Assembly (NCBI RefSeq): GCF_022808775.1
Contig: NZ_JAKZLA010000006.1
Location: 62,001-126,000, forward strand
Direction: 5' to 3'
Length of the DNA stretch: 64,000 bases
Origin: Geothrix terrae
Lineage (GTDB): Bacteria; Acidobacteriota; Holophagae; Holophagales; Holophagaceae
In this document: piece by piece, positions 47,614 to 56,131 of the stretch
How the letters are laid out: each line of letters starts with the position of its first letter
How positions within the stretch are numbered: position 1 is the stretch's first letter
Position numbers and translations under genes: made by a program
Notes under the pieces: model-generated
The model's database searches: none
Told to the model about the DNA's origin: nothing
What the model saw: the letters and a program-made list of their open reading frames with translations, nothing else

Positions 47614-48483
47614 ATGGCTGTCTTCCTACAATCCCTCATCAGCGGCGTCCTGATCGGTGGCGTATACGCGCTCATCGGCATCGGGCTCACGCTCATCTTC
47701 GGCGTGATGCGCGTCATCAACTTCGCCCACGGCGACATCATGATGGTCGGGATGTACCTCACCTATCTGCTGTTCACGCTGATGGGTGTGGACCCCTTCG
47801 TTTCCGTGCTCATCAGCTTCCCGCTGATGTTCTTCTTCGGGGGATTCCTCCAGAAGGTCTTCATCAACCGCGTGCTCAACGCCGTCGCCCAGAACCAGAT
47901 CCTGCTGACCATCGGCCTGGGCCTCATCATGAGCAACACGGTGATGCTGATCTTCACGTCGGACTACAAGATCCTCACCACCTCGTACTCCTCTTCCACC
48001 ATCCAGGTGGGTGGCGGGGTGTCGATCTCCACCCCCCTGCTGGTCTCCTTCCTGATCACGGCCGTCATCACGGCGGCCCTGGGCTGGTTCCTCCTGAAGA
48101 CGGACACGGGCCAGGCCATCCGGGCCACGGCCCAGGACCGTGACGCGGCCCAGTTGATGGGCATCAACGTCAGCCGCATGTCCGTCATCGCCTTCGGTCT
48201 CGGCGCGGCCCTGGCCGGGACGGCGGGGGCACTGATCTCGCCGACCTACTACATCTTCCCGCAGGTCGGCGGCACCTTCACCCTGAAGGCCTTCGTCATC
48301 ACGGTGCTCGGCGGCATGGGCAGCGTGGTGGGCGCCACGTTGGGCGGGATCCTCATCGGCATCACCGAATCCATGAGCGCGGTCTACATCTCCTCCGGAT
48401 GGAAGGATGTGGTGGTCTTCGTGCTCTTCCTGCTCGTACTCCTTTTCAAGCCCTCGGGCCTGATGGGCAAGTCGCGGACCTGA
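47614..48483 (+). CDS. livH: Branched-chain-amino-acid-type ABC permease LivH
   Basis: 289 residues with about eight helices. GGVYALIGIGLTLIFGVMRVINFAHGDIMMVGMY is the LivH N-terminal signature (read in two parts, GVYALIGIGLTLIFGV and NFAHGD). TDTGQAIRATAQDRDAAQLMGIN contains the EAA-like loop that contacts the ATPase, and LGGMGSVVGATLGGILIG closes the domain. It pairs with LivM in the inner membrane. It follows livJ after 106 bases with hairpins and precedes livM by 10 bases. Confidence 0.94.
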   Translation: MAVFLQSLISGVLIGGVYALIGIGLTLIFGVMRVINFAHGDIMMVGMYLTYLLFTLMGVDPFVSVLISFPLMFFFGGFLQKVFINRVLNAVAQNQILLTIGLGLIMSNTVMLIFTSDYKILTTSYSSSTIQVGGGVSISTPLLVSFLITAVITAALGWFLLKTDTGQAIRATAQDRDAAQLMGINVSRMSVIAFGLGAALAGTAGALISPTYYIFPQVGGTFTLKAFVITVLGGMGSVVGATLGGILIGITESMSAVYISSGWKDVVVFVLFLLVLLFKPSGLMGKSRT

Positions 48484-48493
48484 GGAGGACGAC

Positions 48494-49543
48494 ATGAACA
48501 AGAGCATGCTCAAGGCCGCGATCGGCCTCATCGTACTGGCGGGCCTCCTGGTCATTCCGCGTTTCGTGGAGAGCCCGTACGCGTTGCACATGATGATTCT
48601 GCTGTTCCTCAGCGTGTCCCAGGGCCAGAGCTGGAACATCCTCGGCGGCTACGCGGGTCAGTATTCCGTCGGCCACGCCGCCTATTTCGGCGTGGGCGCC
48701 TACACCACCATGATGCTCATGTATTCCAAGCAGGTGGCGCCTTGGGTGGGGGTCTGGGCCGGCGTGGCGGCGGTGATCGTCGTGGCCCTCGTGATCGGCA
48801 GCATCTGCTTCCGGCTGCGCGGCCCCTACTTCGTGCTGGCCTCCATCGCGGTGGCCGAGATCATGCGGCTGTCCGCCATCAACCTCACCACGCTCACCAA
48901 CGGCGCCGAGGGCATCCTGGTCACCGAGATCCCCGCCTTCAAGATCGGCGGGCGGGTGGTGACGGACTTCCTCACGAAGGTGCCCTTCTACTACATCGGC
49001 CTCTTCCTGGCCCTGCTGACCCTCGCGATCGCCTACTGGGTGCAGCACTCCAAGCTGGGCTACTACTTCCAGGCCATCCGGGAGGACCAGGACGCGGCCC
49101 ACTCCCTGGGCATCCACATCTCGGTCTACAAGAACATCGGGCTGGTCATCTCGGCGGTGCTGACGTCGCTGGCCGGGAGCTTCTACGGCATCTACGTCGG
49201 ATTCGTCGATCCCCCCACGGTGCTCGGGCTGGATGTGTCCGTCCAGATCATGCTGATCTGCATCATCGGCGGCATGGGCACCATCTGGGGCCCGGTGCTC
49301 GGCTCCCTGTTGCTCGTTCCCCTCTCCGAGGCCCTCCGCAGCAACATGATCACCGAGGGGCTCGTGAAGATCGGCCTCGTGAGCGCGGACTCGAAGGTGG
49401 GGCTCTTCCTCAAGGAGAACCTCGCCCACGCCCACGTCCTCCTCTACGGCATCCTCGTGGTGCTGGTGATCCTCTTCATGCCGGACGGCCTGATGGGCTT
49501 CGTCAAGAAACTGGCTTCGCGCCGGAAGCGGGAGGCGGCCTGA
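48494..49543 (+). CDS. livM: Branched-chain-amino-acid-type ABC permease LivM
   Basis: 349 residues with about nine helices. GQSWNILGGYAGQYSVGHAA, FRLRGPYFVLASIAVAEIMR and NLTTLTNGAEGI are LivM hallmarks; the coupling loop is REDQDAAHSLGIHISVYKN and the end GGMGTIWGPVLGSLLLVPL. GAGGAGG precedes its ATG. The stop overlaps the livG start by one base (TGATG). Partner of LivH. Confidence 0.94.
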   Translation: MNKSMLKAAIGLIVLAGLLVIPRFVESPYALHMMILLFLSVSQGQSWNILGGYAGQYSVGHAAYFGVGAYTTMMLMYSKQVAPWVGVWAGVAAVIVVALVIGSICFRLRGPYFVLASIAVAEIMRLSAINLTTLTNGAEGILVTEIPAFKIGGRVVTDFLTKVPFYYIGLFLALLTLAIAYWVQHSKLGYYFQAIREDQDAAHSLGIHISVYKNIGLVISAVLTSLAGSFYGIYVGFVDPPTVLGLDVSVQIMLICIIGGMGTIWGPVLGSLLLVPLSEALRSNMITEGLVKIGLVSADSKVGLFLKENLAHAHVLLYGILVVLVILFMPDGLMGFVKKLASRRKREAA

Positions 49544-50262
49544 TGCCCATCCTGGAGATCAAGAACGTCAGCAAGTTCTTCGGAGGCCTGGCGGCCAACT
49601 CCGATGTGTCCTTCTCCATGGAGCAGGGCATGATCATGGGCCTCATCGGACCCAACGGCGCGGGCAAGACGACCCTCTTCAACTGCATCACCGGCTACTA
49701 CCCCCCATCCAAGGGCGAGGTCATCTTCAATGGCCGGCGCATGAACGGGCTCCAGCCCGACAAGGTCTGCAAGCTCGGCATGGTCCGGACGTGGCAGAAA
49801 GTCCGCCCCCTGGCCAAGCTGTCCGTGGTGGACAACGTCATGGTGGGGGCCCTGGTCCGCACCATCTCGCTCAAGACCGCCCGGGACATGGCCATGGAGC
49901 AGCTCAAGGTGGTCCGCATGGAGCACCGGGCGGACTTCCTGGCCGGGGGCCTGCCCATCGGCGAACGGAAGAAGCTCGAGGTGGCCAGGGCCCTGGCCAC
50001 GCAGCCGAAGCTCCTGCTGCTGGACGAAGTCATGGGTGGCCTCAACCCCGCCGAGAGCGAGGAGATCATCCAGCTCATCCTGGACATCAAGGCGCAAGGG
50101 CTGACGCAGATGGTCATCGAGCACGACATGAAGGCCATCATGCGCATTTCCGACCGGATCGTCGTCCTCACCTCCGGTGAGAAGCTGACCGAGGGCACCC
50201 CCCAGGAGGTGGTGAGCAACCAGGACGTGATCGATGCCTATCTGGGTGAGAGCCATGCTTAA
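49543..50262 (+). CDS. livG: Branched-chain-amino-acid-type ABC ATPase LivG
   Basis: 239 residues. Walker A is GPNGAGKTTLFN, the Q-loop lies near VRTWQKVRPLAKLSV, the signature-like motif is GLPIGERKKLEVARAL (LSxGQ diverged to LPIGE), Walker B is LLLLDEVMGGLNPAE, and the H-loop VIEHDM. The degenerate signature is normal for LivG. The ATG at 49543 overlaps the livM stop, and the stop overlaps livF by eight bases. Confidence 0.94.
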   Translation: MPILEIKNVSKFFGGLAANSDVSFSMEQGMIMGLIGPNGAGKTTLFNCITGYYPPSKGEVIFNGRRMNGLQPDKVCKLGMVRTWQKVRPLAKLSVVDNVMVGALVRTISLKTARDMAMEQLKVVRMEHRADFLAGGLPIGERKKLEVARALATQPKLLLLDEVMGGLNPAESEEIIQLILDIKAQGLTQMVIEHDMKAIMRISDRIVVLTSGEKLTEGTPQEVVSNQDVIDAYLGESHA

Positions 50263-50959
50263 GGTCGAGAAGCTGAATTTCGCCTATGGCGATTTGAAAG
50301 TCCTGTGGGATGTGGATCTGGAAGTCCACGAAGGCGAGATCGTCACCGTGGTCGGTGCCAACGGTGCCGGGAAATCCACCACCCTCAAGAACATCTCGCG
50401 GCTCGTCAAACCCGCCTCCGGGAGCATCACCTTCCAGGGCAAGGATCTCGGCAAGATGCTCCCGCATCATGTGGTCGAGGCTGGGCTCGTCCAGGTGCCC
50501 GAGGGGCGCCGGATCTTCCCGGAGATGACCGTGATGGAGAACCTCCGCATGGGGTCCTACGTCAAGGCCACCCGGGCGGATCGCCAGAAGAACGTCGACT
50601 GGGTCTTCGAGCTGTTTCCGCGTCTCAAGGAGCGCGAACAACAGCTGGGCGGGACCATGTCCGGAGGCGAGCAGCAGATGCTGGCCATCGCCCGGGGCCT
50701 CATGGCCAACCCCAAGGTGCTCCTCCTGGATGAGCCCTCGCTGGGCCTGTCGCCCCTGCTGGTGAAGAACATCTTCGACATCATCACCGGCATCAACAAG
50801 CAGGGCGTTACCATCCTTCTCGTGGAGCAGAACGTCTACCAGTCCCTTCGCATCGCGCATCGCGCCTACGTCATGGAGACGGGCCGCGTGGTCATGACGG
50901 GCCGCGGGGAGGAACTGCTCGCCAACGAACACATCAAGAAAGCCTTCCTGGGCATGTGA
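50255..50959 (+). CDS. livF: Branched-chain-amino-acid-type ABC ATPase LivF
   Basis: 234 residues. Walker A GANGAGKSTTLKN, Q-loop LVQVPEGRRIFPEMTV, signature TMSGGEQQMLAIARGL, Walker B VLLLDEPSLGLSP and H-loop VEQNV are all canonical. It heterodimerises with LivG. The start at 50255 overlaps the end of livG. A CBS-pair gene follows after 11 bases. Confidence 0.95.
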   Translation: MLKVEKLNFAYGDLKVLWDVDLEVHEGEIVTVVGANGAGKSTTLKNISRLVKPASGSITFQGKDLGKMLPHHVVEAGLVQVPEGRRIFPEMTVMENLRMGSYVKATRADRQKNVDWVFELFPRLKEREQQLGGTMSGGEQQMLAIARGLMANPKVLLLDEPSLGLSPLLVKNIFDIITGINKQGVTILLVEQNVYQSLRIAHRAYVMETGRVVMTGRGEELLANEHIKKAFLGM

Positions 50960-50970
50960 GGAGACCCTTC

Positions 50971-51393
50971 ATGAATACCGTCGAAAAGTGGATGACCAAG
51001 AACCCCATCACCATCGAGGAGGATGCCTCGATCATCGAGGCCATCCACCTCATGAAGGAGAAGGGCATCCGGCGGCTCCCCGTCATGGCCAGGGGCGCGT
51101 TCGTCGGCCTGATCACCGAGCGCATGATCAAGGACTACACACCCGGTAAGGCCACGTCGCTGGACACCTGGGAAGTGCACTACCTGCTTTCCAAGACCGC
51201 CGTGAAGGAGGTCATGAATCCGAATCCCCACACGGTCACGCCGGACACGGACCTGGCCACGGCCGCCCAGTCCATCCTCGATCACAAGCTCTACGGCCTG
51301 TGCGTCGTGGATGCCAAGGGGCAGCTGGTGGGCATCATGTCCGTGGGTGACATGCTCAAGGCGGTGGTGGAGTTCGCGAAAGCCAGGGAGTAA
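50971..51393 (+). CDS. CBS-domain pair protein
   Basis: 140 residues made of two CBS motifs: VEKWMTKNPITIEEDASIIE with KGIRRLPVM, and VKEVMNPNPHTVTPDTDLAT with LYGLCVVDAKGQLVGIMSVGD. Paired CBS domains bind adenosine nucleotides such as AMP, ATP or SAM and act as energy-state sensors. GAGGAG precedes the ATG. Being 11 bases behind livF, it is most likely part of the importer transcript and may gate uptake by cell energy status, an inference. Stand-alone CBS pairs next to liv operons are not classical. Confidence 0.88.
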   Translation: MNTVEKWMTKNPITIEEDASIIEAIHLMKEKGIRRLPVMARGAFVGLITERMIKDYTPGKATSLDTWEVHYLLSKTAVKEVMNPNPHTVTPDTDLATAAQSILDHKLYGLCVVDAKGQLVGIMSVGDMLKAVVEFAKARE

Positions 51394-51543
51394 GTCCTCC
51401 ATCCGACACGCCACCGGGGCCTCGCGGCGCGATGGCGGCGGCCTCCCAGGCGCTTCCCAGGCAGGCTCCTGGAGGGCATGGGTTGACCCTGCCTCCGGTT
51501 CCCCGGGAAGATCGAAGGTCATCATCCTTCCCCAGGAGGTCCC

Positions 51544-52809
51544 TTGAGCCCAGCTCGACGCTTGCGTGAGATCCGCGACGGATTCGAACGCCCCTTCTGG
51601 GTCGCGAACGTCAGCGAGCTGTTCGAGCGGCTCTCCTACTACGCGGCCTTCGCCTCCCTGGCCAGATACCTGAACGAATCGCTGGGGTTTCCGACCCAGG
51701 ATGCCAGCAGCCTGGCCGGGTTGTTCGGAGGGCTGGTCTGGTTCCTGGCGGCCTTCGGGGGCGCGGTTGCCGATCGCCTCGGCTTCCGTCGCGCCCTCTC
51801 CCTCGCCTATCTGATCCTTAGCTGCTCCTATTTCCTTCTGGGATCGCTCGGCTCCTCCTGGATGGCTCCGGTGAGGGGCCTGGTGCCGCTCGGGGCGCTC
51901 GTGGCGTTCCTGCTGATGCTGCCGGCCCTCGGCATCGCGCTGGTGAAGCCGGCCGTGGTCGGAACCACCGCGCGCGCCTCGAAGGAGAATGTCCGCTCCA
52001 TCGGTTATTCGATCTATTACACGCTGGTGAACATCGGCGGCGCCGCCGGTCCCTTTGTGGCATCGTACGTCCACCGGCACATGAGCGTGGAGAATGTATT
52101 CCGCGTAGCGGCCATCAGCGTGTTCCTGATGTTCTTCGCGGTGTTGCTGCTGTTCAAGGAACCGCGCAAAGAGGGCGATGTGCCGCCTCCCTCTCTGGCG
52201 GAGACGGGCAGGAACTTCCTCACGGTCCTTTCGAACCCGAAGTTCATGCTGTTCCTGCTGATCTTCACGGGGTACTGGGTGGTGTACTGGCAGGAATTCA
52301 TCACGCTGCCCCTGTATGTCGCCAAATACATCGATCCGAAGGCGGACACGGAACTGCTGCTGATGACGGGCCCGCTGGTCGTGATCTCCCTGACGGTCCT
52401 GATCAATTTGGCCACCCAGAAGATCGCCTCGGTGAAGGCGGTCACCCTCGGCACCTTGATGTCGTCCCTCGCCTGGATCGTGCTGATCTTCAGGCCGACC
52501 GTGACGGGCGTGATCATCACGCTCGTCTGCGTGGCGCTGGGGGAGATCGTGCAGTCGCCGCGCTACTACGAGTACATCTCACGCCTCGCCCCCCCGGGTC
52601 AGCAGGGGACCTACATGGGCTTCGCCTTCCTGCCCATCGGCCTTGGCTCCCTCATCGGGGGCTGGTTCGGCGGGAAACTGATGCACCACTTCGGCGAGGT
52701 GACGCACAAGCCGGCGGGCATGCTCTGGACGATCATCGGCGTGGGCGTGCTCACGGCCGCGCTGCTCTGGGTGTACGACCGTATGCTGCCCGCAACACGG
52801 GAAGCCTGA
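51544..52809 (+). CDS. MFS transporter (POT/PTR-like), TTG start
   Basis: 421 residues with 12 helices. NVSELFERLSYYAAFASLARYL at the N terminus and GGAVADRLGFRRALSLAY in loop 2-3 resemble proton-dependent oligopeptide transporters. QSPRYYEYISRLAPPGQQGT and FLPIGLGSLIGGWFGG near the end fit the same group. The ExxER-type motif (ELFER) is present. The reading frame begins with TTG at 51544, supported by AGGAGG eight bases upstream; no ATG of similar quality is nearby. It lies 150 bases after the CBS gene and convergent with a dipeptidyl peptidase, which suggests di- or tripeptide uptake, by inference. Confidence 0.85.
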   Translation: MSPARRLREIRDGFERPFWVANVSELFERLSYYAAFASLARYLNESLGFPTQDASSLAGLFGGLVWFLAAFGGAVADRLGFRRALSLAYLILSCSYFLLGSLGSSWMAPVRGLVPLGALVAFLLMLPALGIALVKPAVVGTTARASKENVRSIGYSIYYTLVNIGGAAGPFVASYVHRHMSVENVFRVAAISVFLMFFAVLLLFKEPRKEGDVPPPSLAETGRNFLTVLSNPKFMLFLLIFTGYWVVYWQEFITLPLYVAKYIDPKADTELLLMTGPLVVISLTVLINLATQKIASVKAVTLGTLMSSLAWIVLIFRPTVTGVIITLVCVALGEIVQSPRYYEYISRLAPPGQQGTYMGFAFLPIGLGSLIGGWFGGKLMHHFGEVTHKPAGMLWTIIGVGVLTAALLWVYDRMLPATREA

Positions 52810-52813
52810 TCTA

Positions 52814-53084
52814 AGAGTGCCTAACACAACCCCGACGGGGCCGCGAGAAAGCCAGGTGGGATGCTCCGCAAGGAAGGTCCCGCAGGGCGATGCGGGACAT
52901 CGTTCAAGGGACCTGACGCCGCGAGGCGCCCACCTGGCCTTCTCCCTCCGGGCGAGGGCCGGCGGGCGTCGCGATGCCGCGTCACGCTCGTCGCGCGTAG
53001 TACCCGCTACGCTTTACTCGCGTTCCTCGCCTCGCTCGCCCGACGACCCTCGCGCGACCCCGTGGGGGTTTTGTTAGGCACTCT
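52814..53084. mobile_element. 271-bp MITE-like element with 32-bp terminal inverted repeats
   Basis: The left end (52814-52845, starting AGAGTGCCTAACACAACCCC) and the right end (53053-53084) are inverted copies matching at 29 of 32 positions. Nested inside are GCCAGGTGGG/CCCACCTGGC (52851-52860 and 52929-52938), GTCCCGCA/TGCGGGAC (52877-52884 and 52891-52898) and a CGTAG/CTACG hairpin. There is no ORF or transposase. I see no clear target-site duplication. The right end supplies the stop codon of the neighbouring peptidase gene. It could be a non-autonomous transposon, a REP-like palindromic element, or a large bidirectional terminator. Confidence 0.6.
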
Positions 53085-55245
53085 ATAGGTACTTCGACAG
53101 GAACTCCCACATGGCCTGGAAGCGCGCCCAGTTGTGCTGGGGCGCGCGGGGGCTGTGGTCGGAACCGGGCAGCAGCACGATCTGTGTGGAGAGCCCGGCC
53201 TTCTGGAGGGCGTCGATGAGCATGACGGTGTTCTGGGGATGGACGTTGTCATCCAGGGTGCCGTGGAGCAGCAGGAGCCTGCCGGTCAGGTTGGCCGCGG
53301 CCTTGAGCACGGAGCTGGAGTCGTAGCCCGCCTTGTTGTCGCTGGGCAGGCCCATGTAGCGCTCGGTGTAGATGCTGTCGTAGAGGTGCCAGTCCGTCAC
53401 AGGCGCTCCGGCGATGCCCAGCTTCCAGGCCCTGCTGTGCGTGAGGCCGTAGGTGGTCATGAAGCCGCCGTAGCTCCAGCCGTCCAGGCAGATCCGGTCC
53501 ATGTCCACCCAGCCCTGGGCCTTCAGCCAGGCCAGGCCGTCGAGCTGGTCCTGGAGCTCCTGGGCTCCCAGGTTGCGGTAGATGCCATGGGCGCTGGCCA
53601 GGCCCTTCCCCGAGGCGCTGCGGTTGTCGCAGATCCAGGTGGCGATGCCCTGCTGGGCCAGGAACTGGAACCAGGGCATGTCCCGTCGCCAGAGGTTCCG
53701 CACTTCGGGGGCCATCGGCCCGCCGTAGAGCGTCTGGAACACGGGGTACTTCTTCGCGGGATCGAAGTCCACGGGCAGGACCAGCATCGTTTCCATGGGG
53801 AAGCCATCGCGGGTTCTCACCTGCTGGAAGGTCACCTTGCCGAGCTTCAGGGCCTTCCAGGCTTCGGCGGGGTTGGCGTCGACGAGACGGACCAGCTTGC
53901 CCTGGCCGTCATGGAGCGCCTGCTGGAACGGGGTGTGGATGTCGCTCCAGGTGTCGAGGAAGGCGGTGAACGCGGCGTTGAGCTTCACCCGGTGGGTGCC
54001 GGGTCGGTCTGTCAGCCTCACGAGGCCCTTCCCGTCGAGTCCCACACGGTAGGTGTCCAGGCCGATGGGGCTGCGTTCGGTTGCGTCGAAATAGAGCTGC
54101 CCAGTTCCGGAGTCCACGCCATGCACCTGCCGGACATCCCAGTCCCCGGCCGTGACGGCGCCGATCAACTGCCCATCCTTCCCGTAGCGATAGACGTGGT
54201 GGCGCCCCGTGCGCCCGGACTCCCACAGGAAGCCCCCATCGGAGAGGAAGTGGGGCAGGGGCAGCCGCTCCTGCCAGGCGCGGCCGTTCTCATGGATGAG
54301 CAGCCGGGATGTGGCCCCATCGTAGCGGCGCAGGTCCAGCCAGCTCTGGATCCGGTCCTGATGCGTGGCCAGCAAGCGACCGGCCGGATCCCAGCCCACT
54401 TGCACGATGAGGGTCTCCTGGCCGGGATAGGGCTCGTCCATCCAGGTGGTGGCCCCCGTGAGGTCCACCACGCCCAGGCGGACGGTGGGATTGGGATCAC
54501 CGGCCTTGGGATAGCGGGCCCTCAGGGCCTTCTGGGGCTGGAATCGGTCATCCATGAGGGTGTAGACCGGCACTTTGGTCTCGTCGAGGCTGAGGTAGGC
54601 CAGGCGCTTCGAATCCGGGGCCCACCAGAAGGCGCGGAAGCTGCCCCGGCCATAGACCTCCTCCTGGTACACCCAGTCCAGGCGCCCATTGAACACGGTC
54701 TCCCCGCCACCGGTGGTGAGGCGCGTCTCCCTGGCTGTGGCCACCTCCACCCCATAGAGGTCGTTGCCCTTGAGATAGGCGACCTGCCGGCCGTCGGGGC
54801 TGAAGGAGGCTTCTTCCGGATTCCCCCCTGCGAGCCGCTTGGCCGTGGCCGCCTTCACGTCCACCAGGAAGAGGTCGTCCGCCACGGTCAGCAGGAAGGC
54901 GCTGTGGTCCTCCTTCCAGATGAAGGCGCCGCGCCCGAGGGCTTCCTTGGCAGCGGCGTCTCCGGCCCCCGCCGTCACGAGAGCCGATTGGAGGCGGGCG
55001 GACTCCAGCAGGGGCTTCCGTTCCCAGGTGGCGGGGTCGATCCGGTAGAGGGCCACCTGATCGCCCTCCCGGCGGGTTTCCACCAGGGCGCCGTCCGGCA
55101 GCCAGTCCAGGTGCGTGGCGGGCCGGCCCGCATAGGCCACCCGCTTCGTGGGATGCGCGACGGCTTCGAGGGTGAGCTGGCCGGAGCCCTGCCCCAACAG
55201 GGCGGGGACGAGGATCAGGCAGGCCAGGAGGGCGCGGACGGGCAT
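53083..55245 (-). CDS. Dipeptidyl-peptidase IV-type S9 prolyl peptidase
   Basis: 720 residues with a signal peptide (ALLACLILVPALLGQGSG). The N-terminal eight-bladed propeller (DPPIV_N) includes the DWVYQEEVYGRG segment whose Glu-Glu pair holds the substrate N terminus in DPP-IV. The C-terminal hydrolase domain has Ser591 in GWSYGG, Asp665 in HGTLDDNV and His697 in GSDHSPR. It removes X-Pro or X-Ala dipeptides in the periplasm or outside. The neighbouring peptide-type MFS carrier and pepQ suggest growth on proline-containing peptides. The final TAG lies within the terminal repeat of the adjacent element. Confidence 0.93.
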   Translation of the reverse strand: MPVRALLACLILVPALLGQGSGQLTLEAVAHPTKRVAYAGRPATHLDWLPDGALVETRREGDQVALYRIDPATWERKPLLESARLQSALVTAGAGDAAAKEALGRGAFIWKEDHSAFLLTVADDLFLVDVKAATAKRLAGGNPEEASFSPDGRQVAYLKGNDLYGVEVATARETRLTTGGGETVFNGRLDWVYQEEVYGRGSFRAFWWAPDSKRLAYLSLDETKVPVYTLMDDRFQPQKALRARYPKAGDPNPTVRLGVVDLTGATTWMDEPYPGQETLIVQVGWDPAGRLLATHQDRIQSWLDLRRYDGATSRLLIHENGRAWQERLPLPHFLSDGGFLWESGRTGRHHVYRYGKDGQLIGAVTAGDWDVRQVHGVDSGTGQLYFDATERSPIGLDTYRVGLDGKGLVRLTDRPGTHRVKLNAAFTAFLDTWSDIHTPFQQALHDGQGKLVRLVDANPAEAWKALKLGKVTFQQVRTRDGFPMETMLVLPVDFDPAKKYPVFQTLYGGPMAPEVRNLWRRDMPWFQFLAQQGIATWICDNRSASGKGLASAHGIYRNLGAQELQDQLDGLAWLKAQGWVDMDRICLDGWSYGGFMTTYGLTHSRAWKLGIAGAPVTDWHLYDSIYTERYMGLPSDNKAGYDSSSVLKAAANLTGRLLLLHGTLDDNVHPQNTVMLIDALQKAGLSTQIVLLPGSDHSPRAPQHNWARFQAMWEFLSKYL

Positions 55246-55291
55246 GGAGGCTCCAGGGGATCATCCATGTATATCGGAAAACGAGGCTTCG

Positions 55292-56131
55292 TCAGCCCAC
55301 TGCTTCATCCAACCGGATCTCCACCCAGGCCAGGGTTCCTGTGGCGAGTGGGATCAGGCCCATCTGCCCCCCCATCAGGTGGACGATGCCGGCGGCCAGG
55401 GGCAGGCCGATTCCGAGCCCGCCGCGCCGCCGGCGGAGGCTGCGCTCCTCTTGTTCGAAGGGTTTCAGCAGCCGCTCCCAGTCCGGCGGCAGGCCGGGGC
55501 CCTGATCCTCGATCTCGAGGCGCAGGTGCCAGGCGCGGCCCTCAGGTCGGGCGACCATGCGGAAGGACACCGTGCCGCGCTCGGTGAACCCCACGGCGTT
55601 GTCCAGCAGGGCCTCCAGGGCTTGCGAGAGGCGGGCCGCGTCGCAGGCCAGGGGGACCGGAAGCGGGTCCAGCTCGACCCTCGCCTCCAGGCCCTTGCTC
55701 CTGGCTTGGCTTTCGAGTTCCTTCCCGAGCTGTGCGAGATGGGAGCCCAGGTCCGTGGGGCCGGGCCGCAGCGTGAGGGTCCCCTGGGCGAGACTGGCGA
55801 AGTCGAGGAGCCCCTGCACCAAGTGGCCCAGGCGGGTGGTCGTTTCCTGGGCCCGTTCGAGGAGCGCGGTCTGCTCCGGCCCGAGCCCCAGGTCCCGCAC
55901 CATCTGCAGGTGCCCCGCCAGCACCTGCACGGGCGTGCGCAGCTCGTGGTGCGCGTTGTCTGTGAATGCTTCCTGGGCGCGCCGCAGCCGCTGCTCCGCC
56001 TCCAGGGTCCGGCGCTGCTCATGGATGATGCGGGATTTCGCCGACACCACGCTGAAGAGCGTGAGCCAACTCAGCAGCACCACGGCAAACGTGGCGAGCA
56101 CGAAGATCAGGACGAGGTGGGCTTCGGACAC
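55292..56131 (-). CDS. Histidine kinase with one membrane helix, orphan
   Basis: 279 residues, starting with GTG at 56131. One helix (LVLIFVLATFAVVLLSWLTLF), a coiled coil (about residues 32-55), HisKA with phospho-acceptor His in NAHHELRTPVQVL, then HATPase: DNAVGFTERG (N-box), EDQGPGLP (G1) and GGLGIGLPLAAGIV (G2). It lacks PAS or HAMP domains and no response regulator is adjacent. Its 5' end overlaps the upstream membrane-protein gene by 25 bases, so that protein is the probable sensory input. Confidence 0.87.
   Translation of the reverse strand: MSEAHLVLIFVLATFAVVLLSWLTLFSVVSAKSRIIHEQRRTLEAEQRLRRAQEAFTDNAHHELRTPVQVLAGHLQMVRDLGLGPEQTALLERAQETTTRLGHLVQGLLDFASLAQGTLTLRPGPTDLGSHLAQLGKELESQARSKGLEARVELDPLPVPLACDAARLSQALEALLDNAVGFTERGTVSFRMVARPEGRAWHLRLEIEDQGPGLPPDWERLLKPFEQEERSLRRRRGGLGIGLPLAAGIVHLMGGQMGLIPLATGTLAWVEIRLDEAVG

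Noticed and set aside
49921-50010. LivG signature motif thought to be mutated (LPIGE instead of LSxGQ)
   Set aside because: This degenerate signature is the usual state of LivG proteins, so it is not an anomaly.
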